Below, piece by piece: positions 45,180-54,524 of a stretch of 64,000 nt of DNA (the first letter of the stretch is position 1; each line of letters begins with the position of its first letter). The position numbers and the translations under genes were made by a program. Origin of the DNA: Gammaproteobacteria bacterium (GTDB lineage Bacteria; Pseudomonadota; Gammaproteobacteria; SZUA-229). The notes beneath the pieces are model-generated. The model was not told the origin of the DNA, searched no databases, and was given only the letters and a program-made list of their open reading frames with translations. The stretch spans positions 92,924 to 156,923 of the forward strand of contig JAOUNI010000001.1 in NCBI GenBank assembly GCA_029881035.1, in the 5' to 3' direction.

Positions 45180-47714
45180 ATGAAGCTGGTTAAAATACTC
45201 AAATATGGCTTGATTATCTCATTAGCTACGTCAGCGATTTTACTGGTGGCTATATTTGGCTTATATCTCCACCTTGCGCCCCAATTGCCTTCCATAGAAG
45301 GTTTAAGCGATACCAGGCTGCAAGTTCCTTTGCGTATATATAGCAGTGATGGTTCATTATTGGGGGAATTTGGCGAGAAAAGACGCATTCCGAAGACGCT
45401 TGAAGAAATACCAGAGTTGATGCAGCAGGCGTTCCTGGCTGCAGAAGATAATCGTTTTTACGATCATGGTGGCGTTGATTATCAGGGCATATTGCGTGCA
45501 GTGATTAATTTGATCAAAACCGGTGAACGTGGGCAGGGTGGTAGTACGATCACTATGCAGCTGGCGAGAAACTTCTACCTTAGTACAGAGAAAACTTATA
45601 CGCGAAAAATCAGTGAAATTTTTCTGGCGTTTAAGATTGAGCAGGAGCTGAGTAAACAGCAGATTTTTGAGCTCTACCTAAACAAAATATATCTGGGTAA
45701 TCGTGCCTATGGTGTGGCGGCAGCAGCACAGATTTATTACGGTAAGGACTTAGATGATCTGAGTATTGCCCAGATTGCCATGATTGCAGGCCTGCCAAAA
45801 GCACCATCACGCTACAATCCTGTTGTTGATCCTGAAAGAGCATTAATCCGACGTAATTATGTGTTGTCACGAATGTTGGCACTGGGCTTTATTTCCGAAG
45901 AGACTTACGATCAGGAGAGGCTTGAAAGTGCTGCAGTTGAACGCCACTTCAGTAGTGTTCAGGTACAAGCTCCCTATGTGAATGAAATGGTACGCGCTGA
46001 AATTGTCAAACAATTTGGTGATGAGGCTTATTCAAGGGGTTTGAATGTCTATACCACTATTAAGGATAAATTGCAGTTAGTTGCTAATGAGAGTTTGTGG
46101 AATGGCCTGATTAATTATGATCTGCGTCACGGATATCGAGGTGTAGTGAGGCACGTAGAGTTAAATGAAAATAACTCAGAATTGAGCTTGCTTAATAATG
46201 ATGACGCTCTGTTAAAAATTCTTGAATATGATGGTGATTATGGCGTACTCAAACCTGCACTGGTTTTATCGATTCATGATGAGGCGAATAATAAGGAGCT
46301 AGAAAATGAACAGCTTTCGCTTGATGTGACTGCTGGTGATAAAGCGCAAGATTTAGGCCGTCATGCTGAGATAATGTTAAAAAATGGTGAGCGGGTCATT
46401 TTGCCCTGGCAGGGTATCGTCTGGGCGCGATCCTATATCAGCGTAAATCGTCTTGGTAACGAACCCACCGCTATTGGTGAGGTTTTACGTGTGGGTGATG
46501 TGATCTGGGTGTCCAGGCAGAAAGATGATTCCTGGGCATTAGCCCAAGTACCTGAGGTACAGGGTGCTCTCGTTGCGGTTGCGCCGAATGATGGTGCCAT
46601 TCAGGCACTCAAAGGCGGGCTGGATTTCAATCGTAGTAAATTTAATCGTGCATCGCAAGCCAGGCGTCAGGCTGGGTCAGGTTTTAAACCGGTTATTTAT
46701 TCAGCGGCTTTGTCAAAATCGTTCACCCCTGCAAGTTTAATTAATGATGCCCCCGTTGTTTTTGAAGATGAGGCGCTTGAAGCTTCATGGCGTCCTGAGA
46801 ATTACAGTGGCCAATTTTTTGGCCCCACGCGTTTGCGCATGGCTTTATATAAATCGCGTAATTTGGTTTCTATTCGATTATTACGTTCAGTAGGGGTGGG
46901 TTATGCTACCCAGTTTGCACGCAATTTTGGCTTTGATGATAAAGAGTTGCCGCATGATTTGTCATTAGCACTGGGTAGTTGTGAGGTGAGTCCTCTGCAA
47001 ATGGCAAGAGCTTACTCTGTGCTGGCTAATGGTGGTTATCTGATACAGCCTTACCTGATTGATCGCATTGAAGATACGGATGGTGCGATATTGTTTGAGG
47101 CTGATCCTGCAGTTGCTTGCGTTGCCTGTGAGCTGAATGCTCGCCGTGTAGAGAAGACGATGACGGTAGCTCCAGATATAGTGATTGAAGAAGAGACATT
47201 AGTCGCCTTGCCTAAGCAGGCAGAGCGAACATTAGAGCCTCGTCTGGCTTACCAGATGAATTCAATGTTGCAGGATGTGGTGTTGCGTGGCACAGGGCGT
47301 AAAGCTTTGTCGTTAGGGCGTAAAGACCTGGCGGGTAAAACAGGTACCACCAATGATCAAAAAGATGCATGGTTTAATGGTTTTCATCCTGACCTGGTAG
47401 CAATTGCGTGGATTGGTTTTGATCAGCTGAGGCCTTTAGGTGGCAGTGAAACTGGTTCTAATGCGGCTTTGCCAATCTGGATTGATTTTATGAAAGATGC
47501 CTTGTCGGGTGTTCCAGAGAAACACTTGCCAAGACCTGAGGGTCTGGTGACGATGAAGATTAATGCCGAGACTGGGGCAGCGGCTACCGATCTGGATAAA
47601 GATACTATCTTTGAAATCTTTAGAAGTGAAAACGCTCCTATAGTAGGAGAATCAGCTTCAGGCATGAGCTTGGATGTGAAAACCGGTGATGCAATTCCTG
47701 AGCAGTTATTCTAA
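45180..47714 (+). CDS. mrcA: Bifunctional penicillin-binding protein 1A MrcA
   Basis: An 844-residue inner-membrane enzyme that polymerises and cross-links peptidoglycan. One N-terminal membrane helix (about 9-31). The glycosyltransferase domain carries AAEDNRFYDHGGVDYQGI (about 90-107) and GGSTITMQLARNFYL. An OB-like insertion follows, then the transpeptidase with the active Ser in GSGFKP (about 500), SRN in KSRNLVS and KTGTTND. Family length. Typical neighbour of pilM. Confidence 0.96.
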   Translation: MKLVKILKYGLIISLATSAILLVAIFGLYLHLAPQLPSIEGLSDTRLQVPLRIYSSDGSLLGEFGEKRRIPKTLEEIPELMQQAFLAAEDNRFYDHGGVDYQGILRAVINLIKTGERGQGGSTITMQLARNFYLSTEKTYTRKISEIFLAFKIEQELSKQQIFELYLNKIYLGNRAYGVAAAAQIYYGKDLDDLSIAQIAMIAGLPKAPSRYNPVVDPERALIRRNYVLSRMLALGFISEETYDQERLESAAVERHFSSVQVQAPYVNEMVRAEIVKQFGDEAYSRGLNVYTTIKDKLQLVANESLWNGLINYDLRHGYRGVVRHVELNENNSELSLLNNDDALLKILEYDGDYGVLKPALVLSIHDEANNKELENEQLSLDVTAGDKAQDLGRHAEIMLKNGERVILPWQGIVWARSYISVNRLGNEPTAIGEVLRVGDVIWVSRQKDDSWALAQVPEVQGALVAVAPNDGAIQALKGGLDFNRSKFNRASQARRQAGSGFKPVIYSAALSKSFTPASLINDAPVVFEDEALEASWRPENYSGQFFGPTRLRMALYKSRNLVSIRLLRSVGVGYATQFARNFGFDDKELPHDLSLALGSCEVSPLQMARAYSVLANGGYLIQPYLIDRIEDTDGAILFEADPAVACVACELNARRVEKTMTVAPDIVIEEETLVALPKQAERTLEPRLAYQMNSMLQDVVLRGTGRKALSLGRKDLAGKTGTTNDQKDAWFNGFHPDLVAIAWIGFDQLRPLGGSETGSNAALPIWIDFMKDALSGVPEKHLPRPEGLVTMKINAETGAAATDLDKDTIFEIFRSENAPIVGESASGMSLDVKTGDAIPEQLF

Positions 47715-47734
47715 GTTTTTGTGGGTGCTGCTGA

Positions 47735-48808
47735 TCAGAGGTGATACTGGGCGCTTTCTTCGTGCACGGTATCAACCAGGGCTTTAACGTTCTCGGGATT
47801 GATGTTGGGCGTAATGCCATGACCGAGATTGAATACGTGGCCTGAGCCCTGACCGTAGGATGCCAGAATATGGCTAGTTTCGGCCCGGATAGCGGTAGGC
47901 GTCGTGCCCATCACCGCAGGGTCCATATTGCCCTGTAAGGCAACCTTGTCGCCAATCTGTTCGCGCGCGACACCAATATCAATTGACCAGTCTAGGCCCA
48001 CTGCGTCACAGCCAGTGGCGGCGATGTCTTTCAGCCAGAGTCCGCCGCCTTTGGTGAACAAAGTGATAGGAATTTTGATGTCATCTTTTTCGCGAGTTAG
48101 CTGGTCAACGATCTTCTGCATGTAGGCGAGTGAAAATTCTCTGTAGTGAGGTGTCGTCAGTGCACCGCCCCAGCTATCAAAAATCATTACTGCCTGCGCG
48201 CCGGCGGCAATCTGTGCATTCAGATAAGAGGCGACTGAGTCAGCCAGTACAGATAAGAGCTGATGTGCAGACTTAGGATCTTCGAATAAAAGTGCTTTTA
48301 TTTTTGAGAAAGATTTGCTGCTGCCACCTTCAACCATATAGGTCGCCAGCGTCCATGGGCTACCGGAAAAGCCGATCAAAGGTACGTCACCGTTCAGTTC
48401 TTTTCTAATCAGGCTGACAGCGTCAATCACATAAGATAACTCATCATGTGGGTCGGGTGCCGCCAGTTTGGCGATATCAGCAGTGCTTTGAATGGGGTGC
48501 CTGAATTTAGGGCCTTCACCTTCTTCGAAGTAGAGGCCCAGTCCCATTGCATCGGGAATGGTCAGGATGTCCGAGAATAAAATAGCGGCATCCAGATCAA
48601 AACGGCGTAAGGGCTGCAGTGTGACTTCGCAGGCCAGTTCCGGCGTGCTGCACAAGGTCATAAAATCACCGGCCTGTTCACGTACAGCGCGGTATTCCGG
48701 CAGATAGCGTCCTGCCTGGCGCATAATCCAGACTGGGGTGCGGTCCACCGGTTGTCTAAGCAGGGCGCGGATGAAACGGTCGTTTTTCAGGGGGGGAGTG
48801 GCAGACAT
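47735..48808 (-). CDS. hemE: Uroporphyrinogen decarboxylase HemE
   Basis: A 357-residue enzyme converting uroporphyrinogen III to coproporphyrinogen III in heme synthesis. Signatures [16 protein letters not shown] (about 21-36) and [14 protein letters not shown] (about 78-91) are conserved. Convergent with mrcA across 20 bases without a clear terminator. Starts one base after the yqeY stop region. Confidence 0.97.
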   Translation of the reverse strand: MSATPPLKNDRFIRALLRQPVDRTPVWIMRQAGRYLPEYRAVREQAGDFMTLCSTPELACEVTLQPLRRFDLDAAILFSDILTIPDAMGLGLYFEEGEGPKFRHPIQSTADIAKLAAPDPHDELSYVIDAVSLIRKELNGDVPLIGFSGSPWTLATYMVEGGSSKSFSKIKALLFEDPKSAHQLLSVLADSVASYLNAQIAAGAQAVMIFDSWGGALTTPHYREFSLAYMQKIVDQLTREKDDIKIPITLFTKGGGLWLKDIAATGCDAVGLDWSIDIGVAREQIGDKVALQGNMDPAVMGTTPTAIRAETSHILASYGQGSGHVFNLGHGITPNINPENVKALVDTVHEESAQYHL

Positions 48809-48809
48809 A

Positions 48810-49262
48810 TCAGGCAGACAGAATTTTTTTGATTGTTTCGCTGATCACGCTCATATCGCCGCGACCAACAATGAGAGGTCTAACGAGCCCCATCACCTTG
48901 CCCATATCCTTTATTGATTCGGCGCCAGTCTTGCTGATTGCTTCATTAATAATGGTTTCGATTTCACTTTCACTGAGCGCCTGAGGCAGAAAGGTCTGAA
49001 TAACATCAATTTCAGCCTGTTCTATGCTGGATAAATCATCGCGACCCGCCTTATCAAACTGGCTGATGGATTCACGGCGCATTTTGATCATTTTATCCAG
49101 GGTGCTAATGATACGGGTATCATCAAGCTCAATGCGTTCATCAACTTCAATCTGCTTTAGTGCAGAAAAAATAAGACGAATGACGCCAAGGCGTTGCTTG
49201 TCGCCAGCCTTCATGGCCGCCTTCATCGCATCCTGTAGATTAGTTTTCAGGGCGCTACTCAT
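48810..49262 (-). CDS. yqeY: GatB/YqeY domain protein
   Basis: A 150-residue protein of the YqeY family, homologous to the tRNA-binding tail of GatB. [18 protein letters not shown] at the N-terminus and the C-terminal [19 protein letters not shown] (about 121-139) are diagnostic. Commonly follows rpsU; role in tRNA or amidotransferase biology is not established. Confidence 0.95.
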   Translation of the reverse strand: MSSALKTNLQDAMKAAMKAGDKQRLGVIRLIFSALKQIEVDERIELDDTRIISTLDKMIKMRRESISQFDKAGRDDLSSIEQAEIDVIQTFLPQALSESEIETIINEAISKTGAESIKDMGKVMGLVRPLIVGRGDMSVISETIKKILSA

Positions 49263-49280
49263 GGCGAGCCGTTTCCGGAA

Positions 49281-49511
49281 TTAACGTCTACGCTGGTGAG
49301 GTGAGCGAGCGAATTTGCTGCGTTCCTTAGACAACTTTTTCAGGTGACGCTTAACAGCAGCAGCTGCTTTGCGCTTGCGTTCAGTTGTCGGTTTTTCGTA
49401 AGCTTCTTTGCTGCGAACGTCGTTCATAATGCCTGCTTTCTCGCATGAGCGTTTGAAGCGGCGTAGGGCAACGTCGAAAGGTTCGTTTTCTTTAACACGT
49501 ATTGCTGGCAT
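49281..49511 (-). CDS. rpsU: 30S ribosomal protein S21
   Basis: A 76-residue basic ribosomal protein that helps base-pairing between mRNA and the 16S anti-Shine-Dalgarno. Start at [20 protein letters not shown], with AGAAGA as ribosome site; the longer in-frame reading is not supported. Slightly longer than E. coli S21 (71). It is divergent from tsaD, the conserved arrangement, but dnaG and rpoD do not follow; yqeY does. Confidence 0.96.
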   Translation of the reverse strand: MPAIRVKENEPFDVALRRFKRSCEKAGIMNDVRSKEAYEKPTTERKRKAAAAVKRHLKKLSKERSKFARSPHQRRR

Positions 49512-49608
49512 AGTTCTTCTCAAAGATACATAAAAAATCCGCATCCAAGTGCGGTGAACGGCGTAGTATAGCCCACTTTTACAGAATCCAAAAGCCTAAG
49601 AGTACGAA

Positions 49609-50652
49609 ATGATAGTTCTAGGAATTGAAAGCTCCTGCGACGAGACAGGTATAGCGCTTTACGATAGCGAGAAAGGCCTGCTTTCTCATGTTTTACATAG
49701 CCAGATTGAACTACACGCGGAATATGGTGGTGTCGTACCCGAGCTGGCTTCAAGGGATCATATCCGCCATCTGGTGCCGCTGATGGAGCAGACCCTGCAG
49801 CAGGCAGGTCTTACTCAGAAAGATATACAGGGTGTGGCCTATACTGCAGGACCGGGTCTGATTGGTGCACTGATGTCGGGAGCCTGTGTCGGACGTAGTC
49901 TGGCCTGGGCACTGGGCGTACCCGCGCAGGAAGTACACCATATGGAAGGCCATCTGTTAGCGCCGATGCTGGAGGAAAATCCACCTGAATTTCCATTTGT
50001 GGCTCTACTGGTTTCCGGTGGGCATACCCTGTTGGCGCATGTTACCGGTGTCGGGCAGTATGAAATATTGGGGCAAAGTCTGGATGATGCCGCCGGCGAA
50101 GCATTTGATAAAACCGCCAAAATGCTTGGGTTGGGTTATCCGGGTGGTCCAATCTTGGCCAAACTGGCAGTAAAGGGCGTGGCCGGGGTCTACAGATTCC
50201 CGCGCCCGATGACCGATCGGCCCGGACTGGATTTTAGTTTTAGTGGTCTGAAAACGTTCGCCCTGAACACCTGGCAGAAACTGCAGGTTGAATGTGAGGG
50301 ACAGACCGAAAAATTAGAGCAGGGTCAGGCTGATGTGGCCCGTGCCTTTGAAGAAGCAGTGGTGGATACGCTCTCGCTCAAATGCCGGCGTGCGCTCAAG
50401 CAGGTGCACTGCAAAAGACTGGTGATCGCGGGCGGTGTGGGCGCAAATCAGCATTTACGTCAGCAATTGAAAGCGATGGTAAAAAAGGAAGGTGGTGAGC
50501 TGTATTACCCGCGCATCGAATTCTGTACCGATAATGGCGCGATGATCGCTTATGTGGGTTGTTTGCGCCTGATGGCGGGTGAGAGTAAGGCGCTGAGCAT
50601 CGATGCCAGAGCGCGTTGGCCAATTGATGAGTTGCCGTCTATTCGGGATTGA
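49609..50652 (+). CDS. tsaD: tRNA N6-adenosine threonylcarbamoyltransferase TsaD
   Basis: A 347-residue ASKHA-fold enzyme that transfers threonylcarbamoyl to A37 of ANN-decoding tRNAs, with TsaB/Tsa[20 protein letters not shown] at the start, metal ligands in [10 protein letters not shown] (about 110-119), and [11 protein letters not shown]. Full length. Divergent from rpsU across about 97 bases that hold both promoters. Confidence 0.97.
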   Translation: MIVLGIESSCDETGIALYDSEKGLLSHVLHSQIELHAEYGGVVPELASRDHIRHLVPLMEQTLQQAGLTQKDIQGVAYTAGPGLIGALMSGACVGRSLAWALGVPAQEVHHMEGHLLAPMLEENPPEFPFVALLVSGGHTLLAHVTGVGQYEILGQSLDDAAGEAFDKTAKMLGLGYPGGPILAKLAVKGVAGVYRFPRPMTDRPGLDFSFSGLKTFALNTWQKLQVECEGQTEKLEQGQADVARAFEEAVVDTLSLKCRRALKQVHCKRLVIAGGVGANQHLRQQLKAMVKKEGGELYYPRIEFCTDNGAMIAYVGCLRLMAGESKALSIDARARWPIDELPSIRD

Positions 50653-50667
50653 TTTTTCAGGGATAAT

Positions 50668-51252
50668 TTAGTCTTCCGTACCCGCCATCATTTTTTTGAT
50701 ATTGCTGCGATGTCGCCAGATAAGCAGAATTGCCATGAAAGTGGTAGCAGTAATCAAAACTTCAGAGCCGCCAAAATACCAGACAATAAACGGTGATGAA
50801 AAAGCTGAAACCAGTGCGGAAAGCGAAGATATTTTGAATAACAGCAGTACCAGCACCCATACAAGCAGCGCGGCCAGACCTATCATCCAGTTAATGCCTA
50901 GCAGAACTCCATAGAAAGTAGCGACGCCCTTGCCGCCTTTGAAACGATAATATAAAGGGTAAAGATGGCCCAGAAACGCTGAAATGCCGGTGACCGTCAG
51001 TGCCATGGTGTCAGCCTGTAGTTGCTGCACTGCTAAAACAGGCAGTAAGCCCTTCAACATATCACCCAATAAGGTAATAATAGCTGCCTTTTTTCCGCCG
51101 GTGCGCAGCACATTGGTGGCGCCGGGGTTGTTTGAACCGACGTTACGCGGGTCTTCCAGTCCCATCAGTTTGCAGGTGATGATGGCGGTAGAAATCGATC
51201 CGAGCAGGTAAGCGATTAAGGCGTAGGCAATATAAACAGGTTCAAAGCTCAT
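50668..51252 (-). CDS. plsY: Glycerol-3-phosphate acyltransferase PlsY
   Basis: A 194-residue multi-pass membrane enzyme that acylates glycerol-3-phosphate from acyl-phosphate, the first step of phospholipid synthesis. Signatures GSNNPGATNVLRTGGKKAA (about 38-56) and KGGKGVATFYG are typical. I placed the start at the ATG at 51252, which gives family length and begins just before the first membrane helix; an upstream in-frame extension is not conserved-looking. Convergent with tsaD. Confidence 0.94.
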   Translation of the reverse strand: MSFEPVYIAYALIAYLLGSISTAIITCKLMGLEDPRNVGSNNPGATNVLRTGGKKAAIITLLGDMLKGLLPVLAVQQLQADTMALTVTGISAFLGHLYPLYYRFKGGKGVATFYGVLLGINWMIGLAALLVWVLVLLLFKISSLSALVSAFSSPFIVWYFGGSEVLITATTFMAILLIWRHRSNIKKMMAGTED

Positions 51253-51352
51253 GATGTCAGGAAAACGTATAATGTCTCGAAAAAGTAATGGGGACTTTAT
51301 TTTGATATCGTTATTGAAAGTCGAGTGCAAGCTTACCTCAGGTTGTCATTAA

Positions 51353-52114
51353 ATGCCGCCTAAAACTACTGGAAAAGTGACCTGTGTTTTTGTGCATGGC
51401 TGGGCCATGAACGGTGCGGTGTGGGAAACCTGTTCTGAATTATTGCCTGACTGGATGGAACTGGTTCAGGTTGATTTGCCGGGTCATGGCACCATGGCTG
51501 ATGCCAGGGCGGAAAATATCAATGACTACGTCAGTACACTGGCAGCGGTCGCCAATCGCCCGGTAATCTGGGTGGGCTGGTCTCTTGGTGGTCTGGCTTT
51601 GCTGCAGTTAGCGAAAGATTATCCTGAACGCGTTGCCGGTTTATTCATGGTGGCGAGCACGCCCTGTTTTGTGCGCAAGGATGACTGGTCCTGTGCAGTG
51701 GCAGAAGATATTTTTAAGTTGTTTGCTGATTCGCTGGCAGAAGACGTAGACGCAACCATTAAACGGTTTCTTGCCCTGCAGGTAAAAGGCTCGGGTGTGG
51801 CCATGAGCACGGTTCGTGAACTGCAGAAATTATTGCAGCAGCGTGGCCGGCCTTCTGCTGAAGCGCTGAGGTATGGGCTGGATATTTTGTCATCGACTGA
51901 TTTGCGTGCTGAACTGCCTCGCATAAATCGCCCGATCACCTGGCTGCTCGGTGGCCGCGATGCGCTTGTGCCTGTGTCGCTAGCAGAAGCATTGAAAACA
52001 TTAAAGCCGGATATAAACGTCCTCGTTGAAAAAGAGGCCGCGCACGCGCCATTTATTTCTCATTCAGAAAATTTTGCCAGCGCCTTAATTGATTTTGCAG
52101 AGAGTGTGCGATGA
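51353..52114 (+). CDS. bioH: Pimeloyl-ACP methyl ester carboxylesterase BioH
   Basis: A 253-residue alpha/beta hydrolase that removes the methyl group from pimeloyl-ACP methyl ester in biotin synthesis. Nucleophile Ser77 in GWSLGG, acid in GGRDALVP (about 203), His in AAHAPFISH (about 232). It overlaps bioC by 4 bases, which fixes the assignment among similar hydrolases. bioA, bioB, bioD and bioF are not in the window. Confidence 0.92.
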   Translation: MPPKTTGKVTCVFVHGWAMNGAVWETCSELLPDWMELVQVDLPGHGTMADARAENINDYVSTLAAVANRPVIWVGWSLGGLALLQLAKDYPERVAGLFMVASTPCFVRKDDWSCAVAEDIFKLFADSLAEDVDATIKRFLALQVKGSGVAMSTVRELQKLLQQRGRPSAEALRYGLDILSSTDLRAELPRINRPITWLLGGRDALVPVSLAEALKTLKPDINVLVEKEAAHAPFISHSENFASALIDFAESVR

Positions 52115-52959
52115 CACAGGTTTTTGATCAGCAGCGTATCCGTAAAGCGTTTGATAATGCGGCAGAGAGTTACGATCAGGCGGCAGTCCTGCAAAAGGAA
52201 GTTTGTAAACGCCTGCTGGAAAAACTCGATGCAGTTCGGCTGTCACCCGACTGGATTCTGGATGCCGGTACAGGCACGGGTGAAGCGGTAAAACCGCTAC
52301 AGAAAAAATATAAAAAATCAGAAATTGTTCTGCTCGACTTATCTGAGAGCATGCTGAAAAAAGCCGTTAAACAAGGCGCGTTATTTAGAAAGCCACACCA
52401 AATTTGTGGCAACATTGAATCGTTACCATTCGTTGATCAAAGCTTTGATTTATTATTTTCTAATTTAGCCATGCAATGGTGTAATGATCTGGGTGTGACA
52501 TTGGCGGAATTCAGGCGAGTATTAAAACCGGGCGCATTGTTGCAGTTTGCGACCTTTGGTCCTGATACCTTGAAAGAGCTCCGCGCCAGCTGGCAGAAAG
52601 TAGATGCGGCTGTGCACGTGAATAGTTTTATAGATATGCATGATATTGGCGATGGTTTGTTGCAGGCGGGGTTTGCCGAGCCGATAATGGAATCAGAAAT
52701 TATCACGGTCAATTATAAAGAAGTCGATACTCTGATGCAGGATCTGAGGGATATAGGTGCCAATGTCACGGCCGATGGACACCGTCAGGGTTTATTGACG
52801 CGTAATATGTTGAAGAAATTGCGTGAAGCTTACGAAGTGTATCGACAGAATGATGTGTTGCCAGCCAGTTATGAGATTGTTTATGGGCATGCATGGGTCA
52901 CTACAAAAGAGAAAGAAAAACAAACATCAGCTGATATTAATGTTAATTTTAAGTTTTGA
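52111..52959 (+). CDS. bioC: Malonyl-ACP O-methyltransferase BioC
   Basis: A 282-residue class I methyltransferase that methylates malonyl-ACP to start pimelate assembly. N-terminal RIRKAFDNAAESYDQAAVLQ is the BioC signature; SAM motif I is WILDAGTGTGEAVKPLQ (about 48-64). ATGA overlap with bioH. It consumes SAM, linking biotin synthesis to metK. Followed by a 69-base gap and an unrelated exported protein. Confidence 0.94.
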   Translation: MTQVFDQQRIRKAFDNAAESYDQAAVLQKEVCKRLLEKLDAVRLSPDWILDAGTGTGEAVKPLQKKYKKSEIVLLDLSESMLKKAVKQGALFRKPHQICGNIESLPFVDQSFDLLFSNLAMQWCNDLGVTLAEFRRVLKPGALLQFATFGPDTLKELRASWQKVDAAVHVNSFIDMHDIGDGLLQAGFAEPIMESEIITVNYKEVDTLMQDLRDIGANVTADGHRQGLLTRNMLKKLREAYEVYRQNDVLPASYEIVYGHAWVTTKEKEKQTSADINVNFKF

Positions 52960-53028
52960 ATTTCGTTTGCGGAAGAAGGATGCTTTTGGCAAACTGACTA
53001 AATTAATATTCTTCTAATGGATGATTTA

Positions 53029-54522
53029 ATGTTTTCAAAAAACGTTTTATTTATTTTACTGATTTTGAGCTTGATGTCTGGAGCCCATGCAGAATCCTGT
53101 GATTTTTTACCGCGTGCTATGCAGCCTGAATGGACATTTGAGGCTCCAGCGATTGAAGGTTTTTACGTGGGTGTGGGTCTGGCTGAGGCAGAGGACTTAT
53201 CGGCAAATGAGCAAATGGAGCGTGCCAAACAGAGTGCGCTTAGCGATCTGTCGAGTAATATTAGAGTATCGGTGCGCAGTAGTTTATCGCTGGATATCAA
53301 ACAGAAAACTTTATCAGGTGATGAGGAAGTTGAAAAAAATGTGCGGCAATTAACAGAAACTATTACCGAAATCTCCCTGAAAGATGTGGAAATTGATTCA
53401 ACCTGGCTTGATCGTAAACGGTGCATTGTCTGGGTTCGGGTAAAAGTCAGTCGTGACATTGTTGATGAAATGGGGCGCCGGGAACTAAATGCGGCGAAGC
53501 TGAGTCAGCTTGATTTTCATTATGAACAAGCGAGAAATAAAAAATCCAGTGCAGAAGAAAGAGATATGGCTTTAAAACAAGCTTATGTTTTGCTGGATGA
53601 AATTGATTTTAAAGTGTTGAATGGCAATCAAAGTAAACGTTATTATCAGCGTTTACTGGATGGTCTTGGCAGTAGTCTTAGTATAAAGATGAATGCTATA
53701 CAGGAAGCGGAAAAATTACGTCAACAGGCAGAGAGTTTGCTGTTAAAAGCAAGTTCAACCAGTGATGCTGACCAACGTAAAAAATATACAGTTGATGCTA
53801 TAGCAAAGCTCAAAGAAATCATCGCCACTAACCCTATTGGCGAGCGTGATGATGTAACAGCGGGTGAAGCGGCATTGTTTAAAATAGCTGAAGTCGAGAA
53901 GGCCAGAAACAATGGATGTGAAGCGCAGCTTCAGTACGAAATTGTGCGTGATCGATCCAGATCCGAAGACTGGATTAATAAATCGATGCAGATGCTTGAT
54001 ACTGTAAGCTGTACCAGGAAAGATCATAAAACACGGGCATGGCGTAAAGCATTTGATGGTATCCAAACCAGTTTTTTGTGTGCAAATGATTTGCATGATG
54101 AAGTCGATGACTGGGATAAGCCATGTGAAAATGTAGCCAGTTTTTTGCAAAGTTATGGCGCGCTGTCGGCGACTAAAATCAATATGAATTCACGTGAAGT
54201 GGTAAAGCTGGCTTATCAGCTGGATAGCAATGCTAACGCAGCTAAAGAAAATCTAGGTGGCAAGGGACGTGTTCTTGTTTTTATCGCCAAAGGTAAAATA
54301 AAACATCGTGATAATCCTAAAAATCCTATGGGTCAGGATCATCAGTTTACCGGTAAGATATATAGTTTCCTGCTGGATAACGGTGATGTTGAGTTTCGTG
54401 ATACCTATACAGGAACCGGTGGCTGGAATCCGGTTTCGGAGGAAATGACCATGGAGGTAATGGGTTTGAATGTGGCTAAGCGCTGGAAGTCAAGATACTT
54501 TGAACATATAAAAAATAATTAA
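53029..54522 (+). CDS. Exported LPP20-domain-like protein, function unknown
   Basis: A 497-residue protein with a Sec signal peptide ending near residue 21 (SGAHA|ES). I prefer the ATG at 53029, preceded by a GGATG site, over the in-frame ATG at 53017. Residues about 45-140 resemble the LPP20/FlgP fold: a Gly-x-Gly-x-Ala start (YVGVGLAEAEDLS), a helix that would pack against it (AKQSALSDLSSNI), and a closing strand (CIVWVRVKVSRDI). The middle (about 140-320) is helical and Lys/Glu-rich. Residues about 370-490 form another domain with GKGRVLVFIAKGK and GDVEFRDTYTGTGGWNP. Not a lipoprotein, since Cys is not at the cleavage site. Two bases separate it from the next gene; the two likely act together in the periplasm. 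Confidence 0.7.
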   Translation: MFSKNVLFILLILSLMSGAHAESCDFLPRAMQPEWTFEAPAIEGFYVGVGLAEAEDLSANEQMERAKQSALSDLSSNIRVSVRSSLSLDIKQKTLSGDEEVEKNVRQLTETITEISLKDVEIDSTWLDRKRCIVWVRVKVSRDIVDEMGRRELNAAKLSQLDFHYEQARNKKSSAEERDMALKQAYVLLDEIDFKVLNGNQSKRYYQRLLDGLGSSLSIKMNAIQEAEKLRQQAESLLLKASSTSDADQRKKYTVDAIAKLKEIIATNPIGERDDVTAGEAALFKIAEVEKARNNGCEAQLQYEIVRDRSRSEDWINKSMQMLDTVSCTRKDHKTRAWRKAFDGIQTSFLCANDLHDEVDDWDKPCENVASFLQSYGALSATKINMNSREVVKLAYQLDSNANAAKENLGGKGRVLVFIAKGKIKHRDNPKNPMGQDHQFTGKIYSFLLDNGDVEFRDTYTGTGGWNPVSEEMTMEVMGLNVAKRWKSRYFEHIKNN

Positions 54523-54524
54523 CC

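Noticed and set aside
51253-51330. N-terminal extension of plsY
   Set aside because: It precedes the conserved start by 26 polar residues with no ribosome site, and family length fits the later ATG.
52823-53017. 64-codon frame bridging bioC and the exported gene
   Set aside because: Lies mostly inside bioC in another frame, ends in low-complexity sequence, and has no recognisable features.
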